The position numbers were made by a program, and so were the translations under genes. Below are positions 13,101 through 24,300 of a stretch of 64,000 nucleotides of DNA, in pieces. Origin of the DNA: Membranipora membranacea (taxonomy: Eukaryota; Bryozoa; Gymnolaemata; Cheilostomatida; Membraniporidae). Where the stretch lies: positions 5,580,001 to 5,644,000 of the forward strand of contig OU612073.1 in NCBI GenBank assembly GCA_914767715.1, written 5' to 3'. The notes beneath the pieces were generated by a model. The model saw only the letters and a list, made by a program, of their open reading frames with translations. It did no database searches and was not told where the DNA came from. Positions within the stretch are counted from its first letter, which is position 1. Each line of letters starts with the position of its first letter.

Positions 13101-16100
13101 GGATTTCCATACTGTAGTCATGACCTGACTTCGCATCTATAAGGTCGAAGGTCATATTGGTACCTCCTCTAAAAAAGGAGTTTAAACATTCATACAACTT
13201 TTGATGTTTTTCAGTGTTTCCTTCAAATTTATTTTGTAAACAATCTGATTGGCCCAAGTTAGGGTATTCCAGCAAATCTGCTCAAAAAGGCAAACTTACT
13301 ATCAATCATGCATATAAGACTTGGGGAAATCAATAGGTGAATAATGTTTGGACAATGTATGACTATCTTTGCTTTGTGTGTGTTGCATCCCTAGCATCAA
13401 CACAAATCGTAAGTCTCAATTTCCCTTCTTGCCAACGTCTGGTCAACAGATCACCATTCATACGTCCAAGTTAAAATATTTTGTTTGAACTTTTACATTA
13501 CACAAGAGGTTTGAACGAAGCTGACAAAGTATACCTGTATATGGTTGCATCTGGTGTTATTCTTGTTATTTTAGGATCAGGTTGATAGGTGTAGTTGTAC
13601 CTCTTGGTGATATTATCTGTAAGGGTCACTTCAATTACAAGCTGGTTATGAATCTCCAGTACGCACTTTTTACATGCTGACATGGAGAAGGTAACCTTGT
13701 CTTCCTCTCTAAAAAATATTATTATAGTATAATATGTGCACAAGTTTGGCATTATTGAGGGGAATTCTTTTCTACATGTGGGTAGATGAAAGGAAAAGTT
13801 AGGAAAAAATTTAGAAGCTTAATGTCTAATCTAATCTGATTTTGTCTCATCAATAAACAATGATGGGAGGTGACTAAAAAAAAACTCCTTGTTGCCAATA
13901 ATCTTTCTTCACATCTGCAATTTCAATAGTCACTTGCTATCGGTCCTTGGCAAATCCTAGCATGGTTAATTTTCTTGACAATTCTAACACAACAGTAATC
14001 TAACTTACCTTGTAAGACTGACTGCAGTGGGTCTAGCATATCCTCCACCATGTGCACTCAGGTACACATGCGTTCCCTCGTATGGTAGTACACCTGTTAT
14101 TGTGATTTTGGTCCCTCCAGCTTTCTGACCAGAGAGTGGGGTTACATTAGTGATGCCAACCTAAAATTTGATAACAATTAAATTGTGAAGAATCAAATCA
14201 GGACTATCATAACTGTCAGTTATAAAACCATTGAGATCAAGCAGCGCCCGACTTCTGCCCAGCTTTACCTGGATATTCAATTGGTTAGAGATGAGGCACA
14301 TTATCCAAGTAGGCCTATTGGTACAAATTACAGTTGTTGTATTAGATCACCTTCTCGCAATGGTGAGTGATATTGTGATCCCAGTCTGCGTACAAAATTC
14401 CATTATCACTCATAAAACTCTCGCATGTGAACGGCCCAAATGAGGTGCTAGGCCTCTCCATACCCATTGTGCATTGAATGTCAAACGTAACAATATCTGA
14501 CACATAGTACGGCGGTGGCTGGCTGGCCCTGACTTCTCTAGCCTGTATATGTTCCGTATCGAGCACACATTGAGGAACTGTAGACATAAAAAAAAACAAG
14601 GATTACTTATTTTTATCAATATTTGATGTAGTAAGTTTCTGTAAGCTTCCCATTGTCAGATTTTTGTCCAATTATCTCAGTTTCACACCAAGCCTAAATA
14701 CCTAAAAAATGTGTGATTTTACTGAGGAAAAACCCTCTACCACTCTATATGAGTTTATATGCTGAGCTATACTTGAAGTAAATTCATATGCTCTAAATGA
14801 AGCGAGACTATTATGTTAGATGGTCTGAATGGATATGGATATGGAGTAAGTTACAATAACAGAAAGCATGATGCCCTTTCACATAAGACAAGCTTGATAC
14901 AAAATCTTTTTAGCCCATCAAAATCCTTTGGCTAAAACACACATCTGTTTCTCACTATTGCCATTCTCTCCAAATTATAACTTACCATCAATTTTAGGCA
15001 CACTGTAAAAGTAATTGTCCACTGTATTTCCATCAATGTCTTTGAAGGTGCAGGCATGAAGCTCTGACAGCTCTGTAGATATTGTATAAGCCTGTGGATA
15101 TACCAGAGCACATCTGCTCATATTACCCACAACTGTCTCATTTCCAGCATCATTGGCTAAAAAATAAAATGAGGCAGTTACATATATCAATTTATCATAT
15201 TAAAGACCCAAAGACCAAAGTTAGTTATGATAAAGTTGTGTCAGACATGCGTGGTAAATACATTCAATGCTCTACTTTGCACAAATAACTGATGGTGGGG
15301 AGAGTGCCTTTCATAAGGGAAGGTAACGCTCATTATCTACATTATGATGTCACAGTCTCAGATCAGCTCATCTGCTAACAACTTGACTTCTTGTATTTTT
15401 CACTCATAAAGTTGGATTTGATGTTGTGGAAGAGAGGGACCTACCTGCACAGAAGGATGAGACATGTTTCGTTTCCAAGTCAAGAATGACGAGCCCGCTG
15501 TTGTTGAATGGTAGACCCATCATCACTTTGCCAGGGATGAGCCAGGAGAGAGAATCAAGGTCACCAGGATGAGCTTCACTGAACATACCTGTCAGCACAT
15601 CATTCGTATTTCCACCCTGAATTAAAGGCGTTATTATTCCAGATTTCAGGTTCACAGATGAAATGCCGTAGTCATAGCTTGCATAGACAATGGTCTCTTC
15701 AGGATTCACTAGGATGGATGTCAAATGATTGAATGCGTCTCGCTTCACTAGAAGACTTATCTGCTCAGAGTCAGAATGGTATCGGAATATTGTATTTTCG
15801 AGTGCATCTGCTAGCAACAGCAAGTGCTTGGATTCAACTAAGACTATTGTTGTTATAAAATTGATTACACTTTTATTGGCTGAGACCTTTTCCCCGAGTT
15901 CAAGACTATCCGTTGATGACCAAGAAGGGTTGCATCTTCCGATCAATGTTGAAACAAGATCTGATTCATAGCTGTAGTGTCTGATACAGCCATTTGCACC
16001 ATCAGCAATAAGCAGTTCTGTTGGGCTTGGTTGAGCAATATCATATATATGAATGAACTCAGCAGTTGAAGAGTTACCGTTATTAAATGAACCCCATGCT

Positions 16101-16325
16101 CTATTGGGGTTTCCCAGAACTAGTTCATGTTTAGATTCTTTTGAATGAGGTCTGTACTTGTTGAGTGTAGAATCCATCCCATAGAAGAACTCGTCAGGAG
16201 TGTATCGATCTCCTCTCATGAAAAATATTCCCTTTCTACTTCTGATGGTGTCTAGCTTCTTCAACTCATGAAACTGATATTTGATTTTGTCAGTAGACAA
16301 CATTGCAGTTACTTCATGATCAGGG
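7176..16325 (-). CDS. MET-like receptor tyrosine kinase A (first exon not found)
   Basis: Sixteen exons with fully consistent phases: 15445-16325, 14986-15156, 14351-14577, 14009-14160, 13535-13708, 13075-13168, 12737-12803, 12337-12464, 11825-12040, 11205-11439 (membrane helix), 10118-10321, 9611-9798, 8946-9055, 8076-8241, 7634-7770, 7176-7383; about 1,119 residues. Domains in order: NHL-like beta-propeller ([12 protein letters not shown] repeats), Cys linker, Sushi/CCP, IPT/TIG ([18 protein letters not shown]), further beta-sandwich regions, transmembrane helix, kinase. Kinase motifs: [22 protein letters not shown], activation-loop [36 protein letters not shown]; the last set is typical of MET/RON. 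HGD replaces HRD, so it is a non-RD kinase. The model begins in phase 2; a signal-peptide exon should lie upstream but I could not place it. Two transposon relics sit in introns. Confidence 0.85.
8294..8830. mobile_element. Inverted-repeat (MITE-like) element interrupted by a SINE
   Basis: The ends are inverted repeats of about 75 bp: TACCCAAAGAC...GTCAGGCAGTTACTT at the left and its imperfect reverse complement at the right. Terminal TA may be the target duplication. A tRNA-derived SINE lies inside. It sits in the intron between the catalytic-loop and DFG exons of receptor A. A related fragment is at about 15205-15340. Confidence 0.7.
8378..8600 (-). mobile_element. tRNA-derived SINE, family 1, copy 1
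   Basis: Read on the minus strand it has an A-box-like GATGGCGCGATTGGTTAG and, about 60 bp on, a B-box GAGTTCGAATCCC, as in a tRNA-derived pol III promoter, followed by a unique tail. A second copy at 57733-57960 shares both boxes and the tail (CAGCCCCCAGCACC). No target duplication could be fixed. Confidence 0.75.
10399..11065. mobile_element. Non-autonomous hAT-type element with 8-bp target duplication
   Basis: ATCTAAAC occurs exactly at 10391-10398 and again at 11066-11073. The ends are inverted (CATGGGTGGGCAACC at left, GGTTGCCCACAGCTG at right), with AGGCCGCA-type repeats inside each end. An 8-bp duplication and the GTGGGCAACC terminus fit hAT elements. No transposase frame is present. 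It lies in the intron between the membrane-helix exon and the glycine-loop exon of receptor A. Confidence 0.85.
15205..15340. repeat. Fragment of the 8294-8830 element family
   Basis: Shares CCCAAAGACC, GATAAAG..GTGTC and GGAGAGTGCCTTTCATAAG with the element in the downstream intron. It is intronic in receptor A. Confidence 0.55.
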
Positions 16326-17089
16326 CTAAAAGACAAGTGGGAAATATGTGCAACATTCATACAACTCCAAACTTACATCAATCCATAAACAATTTAAACA
16401 ATGAATTCATAGATAACAAACAGCTATGCAACTGTTTTGCATGCAATCAGTTTGATATTCTATCGAAAAGAACACCATATACCCAAAAATCAATTTATAC
16501 CGTGTTTAAAATGAAGATAATTAAATGATCATGATGAGTTTATATACTTGATTTACCATGATGCTAATTCCAGCACAAAAGAGTCATGCTATTACATACG
16601 AGCTGTTTTTTGGCAAAGCCTATAAATTCTGTGCATGTTGCTGTATTGCAAATTCAAACACAAAATACAACATCTCAGCTTGAGGACGCCCTTCTTTGAA
16701 GCTTTCAGGGGCAATAGCTGAGATTGTAAATAGAAAAATGTATTCCCTATTTTCCGCTCTGCTTAGTAGAAGGGCTTGCCTCTCTCAATCACTAGGGAAA
16801 TAATATCTATAGGTGAAAAATTGTACACCTGTTGTAATAGTTTCGCTTATTGGCTACTTCCTGTAGGAGAGCAGCAGCCCGACATACGAACCTAGAAAGC
16901 CAACTTGAGATCAGCATTAGACACTGTATCAGGGGGGCTGAATACCTCTGTGACAACATCATACCGTTGGTGAGATTGAGTTCTGTATCAGTAATCCTCT
17001 TATCATCAAACCTTTAACCTCTGAGATTAATGTAAGAGAGACATGAGATGATTGGAAGGTTATTTAAATGTGCTAACTAGGCCTGGTTG

Positions 17090-17345
17090 TTGAAACTAGC
17101 TAGTTCCTCTTACAAGTCCCTCTTTCTGGTCCCTCCTACTCGTCTTTCCTACTAGTCCCACCTACTAGTTCCCCCAAACATTAACCTATGGACAAGCAGA
17201 TGGGACTTGTGGTTTGAACAAGCAGATAGGACTAGCAGTTGGATAAGCGGGTTGTACTAGGGGGTTGGTCTAGCATATGGGACTAGTGGATGCAACTAGC
17301 GTGTTGGACTAATATTTGGGTAACTAGTCCCATATGCTTGTCAAA
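17090..17345. repeat. Degenerate ACTAGTCCC / GGGACTAGT repeat cluster with polarity switch
   Basis: The left half has repeated TACTAGTCCC-like units (about 16-20 bp apart); the right half has GGGACTAG-like units in the opposite sense, so the halves are roughly inverted and could form a cruciform. Confidence 0.7.
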
Positions 17346-18317
17346 CGCTTTTTGTTATTGTTTGAGAAAACCTGTCATGTAAACTTTGACCTGTCACACG
17401 CACACAGAATACAGCAAACTCAAAATACACTGTAAAATGATTCTGCTCAGATAAGTTTTAGTGGAGCTTACCTCATTAAGATCCTTGTATGTGACTACAA
17501 ATTTGATAATCAAACATCAAGCTTCATCTTAGTCAACAGTTAAAATGTTGATATTATTGTGACGATGTTCTTGACAGTTTTAAGTTATAATTAATGGCAC
17601 AAGAAATTAGAATAATGAGTTCCTTATTGCTGCAATTAATGTGAATGCTTTGGAACACTTTAACCAGCGACAATAAATCATTTACATGTCAACATCGATT
17701 GAAGTTTTTTAGATAGGTGTTGCGAAATTGTAACCATGGAAACCAATTTTTGAAAGGTTTGAACTATTCGGAGTGTTGTTAACAATTTTATTTGAATATA
17801 TCCACATAGAAGATGTGTGGTGCATGAACACTAAATGTGTTTTGAAAATATATAAAACAGGGAACACTTCTCTACATTTTCTCTCCTTAATCACCAATCC
17901 GTATCACAGGAAACCTCAATTAAGATATTATTATCTAGATAACTGAGACCATCATTAGGAAATTCTATGTCGACAAATCAGACAGATCTACTTGGAACTT
18001 AGTAAATACATAAACAAAGCCAAGCACTTCCTTTTACATAGTAAGTACTAAGTTAGTGTTGCCACAAAATAGCATTAAAATTAACTCGATCATTATTCAT
18101 AAAAACTTTGTGTAAAACAGCTTGTTCAATAGTGGGATAGCACATTGGAAGTTTTACCGAAATCAAAAAATTATTACAGAAAGGTTTTTGACTGATTTTA
18201 TGTTTGCAAATTGTCACACCATTAATAAAACGAACATTAAATAACAATACAAGAACTTATTACCGTACCGTCAAGCATTATTATAAGCCAATAATAAAAG
18301 ATTGTGATATATAAATA

Positions 18318-18323
18318 TTTATT
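18318..18323 (-). terminator. Poly(A) signal of receptor gene B
   Basis: AATAAA on the minus strand about 35 nt past the TGA at 18355-18357. Confidence 0.55.
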
Positions 18324-18354
18324 AACTGCATTGTTTTGATCAGATTCTACTTTG

Positions 18355-21300
18355 TCATTGGTCAGTGGTTTCCTGAATTGCGGAAGGACTGGTAGTTTCC
18401 TGGTCATGGGATTTGTTATGGGGGTTGGTTGCAGTTGCTTCTGCCCCATGGTTTAGTGTATTACTCAGAAACTCATGTATTTCTGTGAATGTTGGCCGCT
18501 GTTCAGGCTCAACCACCCAACAAGCTGTCATCATACTGTATCTGCAAAAACCCACAGAGACAAACAGTTATTTGCGCTGAGCACGCTGAATAAGTGTATG
18601 TTGGTGAGAAAGGATGAATAAAGGTTTCGGCTAAGTGACTTTTTTGTTGTACTCATATTGCAATAATTATGAGGATGTTGTGGCTTGCATGCTCCAATCA
18701 GTGAGAGGTATTTTCAGTATCCAATGACTCAAGCATCCAAACTAAGATTTTAATGGTCATTCCTGCCACGCTGATGTTTATCGAGAACAATTGGATGTGG
18801 GCCAAATTCAATGATTTATTAACACTGTAGATTTTCTTGTAATCATGAACTGCTCAAACCATCAAGGAAATCCCTAGCTGCGAGGAGGAACACAAAATTA
18901 GGTAAGCCTAATGACTGTGCATATATTTAGCACAGAAACAACTGCTTTTGTCAGAAAATGTGGTCTCTTTCAATAAAAAGTTATTTTCGATGATTATTAA
19001 CCTTGATTTGTGTGTATTGTTCAGTGAATTAAATGCGATTTTTTTCCCCAGATTAGGGCTGAGCATTGCAATAGATATTTTTCCCTTTGGCATTACATTT
19101 AGAAACTAAATGGAATTGAGACTTATTCCCAATTGGTGGTTATTGAAGTTAGCGTCCAAAAGTATATAAGCATTGTTCAATGGATTTTGAGTGGCTTGAA
19201 CGGTACGAGCAGAATAAGATTTTGGTATTGGCGCAGCCCTAAAATGAGGAAAAATCAAAATTTAGTCTTAAGAGATGTTTTCCATAGTTTGTCCATAACT
19301 CAAAAAAGTCCCCTTCAAGAGTAAGTAGCTGGGAAGATTTGGTCAAAAGTTGGTGTGCCTAGCTGAAGCAGGACTGGAAATATTGGAAAGAAAAAAATCA
19401 TATATGTTAACCAATGGCAATGATAGTGTTTTTATTCACTGTGTGGTTGCATCCAAATGGCTCCCAACAGGTAAGTGAACCCAACCTTTATTGAGATACC
19501 TGGTGCACATCGATAACCAACTTATATCCAACTGTCAACAAGCTCGTACTTTGAATGCCTAAGTCAGGTTGAATGCACGTTTTAAGATGTAATAGTAAAA
19601 CATAAATATTACTACATGGCTCACAAGAAAGTACTCACACAGTCTTTGGTGCACTGTCAGGACATGGTAGACGACGTCCAGCTTCAAGACAATACCTCAT
19701 ATCAAGATGATCGACATCAGGATAGGGTGAGGCTCCACGCGTGAACAGCTCCCATAGTAACACTCCGTATGACCACTGAAACAGAGAAGACTCAAGATAT
19801 TTTGCTGTTCTCTCCTTTGGCCCCTACAACCAACCATATTAGCAGATATCGGAAGGTACGAGTGATTGCCTGAGTAATGCATGCGACTGACATCGACTAC
19901 TCCCAGTCTCTGTCTTTATGATCAATTATCCTTGATGATTTTTTTACTCACTCCATCCAACACCTCCATTAAAAAATTTGCATCAATAATTCCGGTTTTG
20001 AAACAGGTGACATAACATAAGCTACAAGTCTGAAATTTACGAACCACATCAGATGATCTAGTGAACACTTGTTGATCCTTGAGGGTCTCTAGTGCCATCC
20101 ATTTTATAGGCAGCGGTCTTTTCCAGCTCTCATCTGGCCTGTAGTAATCTTTGATATACACATCCCGAGACAAACCAAAATCTGATATCTTCACATTGAA
20201 ATGGCGATCTACTCTGTATTCAATAAATAAAAAATTATCATTATTGCATACAAAATTAAGTTTCTAAGATATTTCTATTTTTCCCTTCAAAAATGCTACT
20301 GGTAGTTTTCTGATGCAAAAACAGTCTTCAGCAAACTCTTGGACATCAGCAATTCTAGGATTACTCTCTTAAATAGACATAGAAGTTAATGATGAGTACT
20401 TATCATTTTGAGAGCTTGAATAATCTGTTGATTGCTTAGTTTTAGCAATCATCATCATCTTTGAAGCGGAGAGAGTTTTCCTCTCTTGGGTACAGGTACC
20501 GGGACCCATAGTACTCATGCCGCACCCTATACCCATGCCCGCCGGAAATCCGGCTACTCTTTATATCGAAGAGGCAGAAGGGGTTCTTTTTACTGCGTGT
20601 GGGGTGTGCAAACACACAGTGGACCTCCGGTATTTTTGGTCCCATTCCGCAAGGACCTGGCAAGGATGAATGGTGTGCCAGTACCAAATCAGAAATGACT
20701 GCCAGCGCTGGGAATTGAACCTGGACCTAAAAGATCAAGAGTTTTAGCAAACAATTGTTACCTCTTTTTTAGACAAAATCATATTCTTTACTAAGAACTT
20801 AAATCTGAAGGCCCCCTAGCTTTATGTAGTATAACATTGCATAAGCTTACTGATCAGTAGAGAGTTTCATATCAATGTATATTTATTCGCTTACTAGTTG
20901 CTCTCTTGATGGCTACATATTCAATCTTATCAGGAATTCCTGCAACACTCAGTTGCCCTGAGAATATAACTCCAAACTGTCCTGTGCCCAGAGTATTAGA
21001 TTCACTGAAAATCAATCGTTCTGAGCTGATGAAAAGATTCTGAGTCTTTAGTTCAACTTGCAATTCATCTAGAAACTTCTGTGTAGGGGTTTTCACTACA
21101 AAATGATGTTATAGTATATATAAATCATATCCCAAATTGAAGGAGGTAAGAGGTGTGTTAGCGAGGTTAAACCCGCCCCCAAAATTTGCATCCCGTAAAA
21201 TTACCTACTCTCTACCTAATCTCCAATCAGGGTAAAGTTAAGAAGCGACAAAGTCCAATCTCAACTTCAACGCAAACATTTAAGATAACAATCCTTCACT

Positions 21301-24300
21301 TACTTTTGTTCATTTTTATCTGTACATATTCTAATAATTGTACTCTCTCTTTTTTTGCTTTCACATAGCATGCAGCCAAAAAGATGAGCAAGGCGACAAT
21401 GAGGACAGAGATCACCACAGCTGTTGGAATCAACCAGTTCTGAGGAGAATGCAGTAGTACAGGATCAAGTTCATCACCCACAGAAGGTAGAGCAGAGGGT
21501 TTTGTCAACAAAGCACTCTGCACTATCGACAACTTCCCAATTCGTAACTGCAAAAATGGATAATGATGATGGCATAGTTGGAATATGGCTTGTTTTATTT
21601 TGGTCATTGGTCGATCCTAATTGGACCGCGTCCTTAGAAAAACATAGATGTAAAAAAGTGTCTAAGATCAATTTTGAAAACAAATATAGTGATCAATCAT
21701 GGGGAAAGTTCAGCCATACTTACATAAACAGTTACAGGCCCGTATATAGTTGAGACGTCGAAGGCTTTCGGATATTCACAAGTTAGCCATGAGTTAGTTG
21801 CAACGCTCGGTTCACACCTGACAGTTGTCTTGGTGTTCACTTGTTCCATAGTGAAGTTATATTGTGACCTCAAGCTGCTGATATTCAGATGTCTGCCAGT
21901 GATATTCAATCCGCTTTCTTCAAACTGGATGGCTAAAGTCTGAAAGAAGAGTCAGACTCTGTTGAAGTTAGCTAGTCTATGCATAATGGATGCTAGCCAT
22001 GGAAAGAAATAGAGTGATCTATGTCAACTACTGGATGTTCGGAAGAATACAGCTTACTTTAACATACATCATTAGATTAATATATTTATAAGTAAATCAG
22101 GGGATATTCTTGTTGTAGAGGCCTGACTCTAGATGGCCGGCGTTTCCCCTAAACTGCCGAGGATGTGCACACATCATGAGCTAGTAAGAGAAACAATATC
22201 AAGAAGTGAGGTCTCACATCGAACTCTGGATTTGGAAGAATGGTGATATTTGTTTCTCTTAAGCCTGTATTCCGGAATGATACTGGAAGTCCATCGCTGA
22301 GTAATGAAACTTTTGCCATATAGGGACGGATCGCTGTGTCTCCATCTTTAACACACATAAATAAATACATGATGATAGATGAAAACAGATATTAACGTAA
22401 CCCGTAGGGGTTTACTATGGCACTCTAGGGGTTTACTTCAATTGTTGAAACAAATCCGTTGCATTGACCCGTGTGGTTTCCAGTATAATGAAGTTGAAAC
22501 GTTGAATTACTGTTTTGGAAGTACCTTCTACCTACCAGGTTGTAAATTCCTACTTTGAGGAGTAACACACAGTACTGTTTTGCCACTTACAGTGCAAATC
22601 TGCAACACAAAAAGTAAATATCAACTAGCAGATGCCACTTTATCTCTGTTGTGTTATATAGTACTGACTTGACAAGAGATGCTCATAATCCTATAGCAAT
22701 GATATTATGTATAGCCATAAAATCTTGCTTGCTTGTTCATTCCCACATTAGACTTTTATAGTTATGGTTGTTAGCCTGCACACATCATGTAATAAGTTGG
22801 AATGACTACTTTATTATATTCCTATGCAGTATATCTTACTCACCACAGAGTGACTTGTGTTTCCTATTTCAATGAGTAGAGAATAGTTAAGACTTGACTG
22901 TGCATTTATCAGGTCAAAAGTCATGTTTGTGCCTCCTCTGAAATGGAAAAGATATTGTTGAATTTTCTTTAAATCTCCATTTTTTTTAAATGTTGGTAAG
23001 CTTTTAATTGGGACATTTGCGGAGGTGAATAGTGCGGATGTACGTGTGTTCATCGGATTGAATACAATAATTCAAAGCTAGCAATAAAACATGGCGGCTG
23101 AGGGAGAAATGGTGGAGTGTTATATGTTTACCTGTTCACAGTTAAATATATGAGCATTGCGTATGTGCTATATTTCATTGGATAGACCGTACCATAAGTA
23201 CATAAATTGGTTGACCAAAACCGCCAATTTGCCCCACATAATAGCCCCAGTGCCTATAATTAGCGGCGGTTTTGGTCGACCAAAACCGCCACTGTAGCTG
23301 CAAATCATACTTGTTTTATTTTTCAGTGGCGGTTTTGGTCAACCAAGGCTGGAAATCTTGCCAGTGCTAGTACTAGTGACTACCAAGGATGAGATGCTGG
23401 ATGACCACATCCATAGCTGTGGTTGGCTGATCCCATGTAATAACAGTAACATAATTGGCATCGATAATAGAAACCATAAGCACTAGCCATGTTTCTATTT
23501 CCCAACTATTACAAGCTTAATTGCAAAGCACCAGTCACTAATACCTAGCATTGGCAAGGTACCCGTCTTGAAGAAATTACGAATAGTGTATATCACATGA
23601 TCAGTCTATTTATGGTAGGAGTTGTGCTCACCTGTCTGAAATAAGAATTCTTTATTGGCGGTTTTGGTTGACCGAAACCGCCACTCAAAAGAAAACAAGT
23701 ATGGTTTGCAGCTACGGTGGCGGTTTTGGTCGACCAAAACCGCCATAATTTCAGGCACTGGGGATATTATGTGGGAAAAATTGGCGGTTTTGATCAACCG
23801 TAGGATAGACATACAAAACCAACAACAGCATTTTTTACAGGTTTTATCCTTACCCATATATGGTAACATCTGGCATGAAACCTGTAATCTGAAGATCAGG
23901 TCGATACAAGTAATTATATCTCATTGTAATGTTCTCCGTCAGCTTCACTTCAATTAAAAGCTTGCTATCGATCTCCAGTGTGCAATTCTGACAGGCTGGT
24001 ATGATGTAGGTTGCTTCGTCTTCATACCTTGTAATGCAACGGTTTCATGAGTTGATTGGGAGAATAGGGAAAGCCTTGTTGCAGTTTGCTCGGTTGAACT
24101 ATGTGGTACCATTATGGTTTCACCAACCAACATTGAAACTCAAACAAAGGAGAAATAAGCTCTTGATGCCGTAATCAAATATCAAAACCTGATGAATATT
24201 CACAGTAGGATGCATAGATACCAACCTTGACAGTTTAACTTTAGTTTGTATGAGCTTTCCTTGTACTGTACCAATCAAAGTGACGACCAAACCATCGTAC

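Larger units (their letters stand above)
16326..18354. other. Region between receptor genes A and B
   Basis: It should contain the first (signal-peptide) exon and promoter of receptor A, but no ATG exon with a phase-2 donor was found. It holds the GGGACTAG repeat cluster (17090-17345) and the 3' untranslated region of receptor B. Confidence 0.5.

Noticed and set aside
16600-17060. Several ATG-started minus-strand frames as the first exon of receptor A
   Set aside because: None combined a hydrophobic signal peptide with a phase-2 donor as in receptor B.
18835-18900. A minus-strand stretch containing CCTCGCAGCTAGG resembles the catalytic-loop exon of receptor A
   Set aside because: The match is short, contains stops, and lies downstream of the later kinase exons, so it is the wrong order for a functional exon. 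It may be chance or a shuffled scrap.
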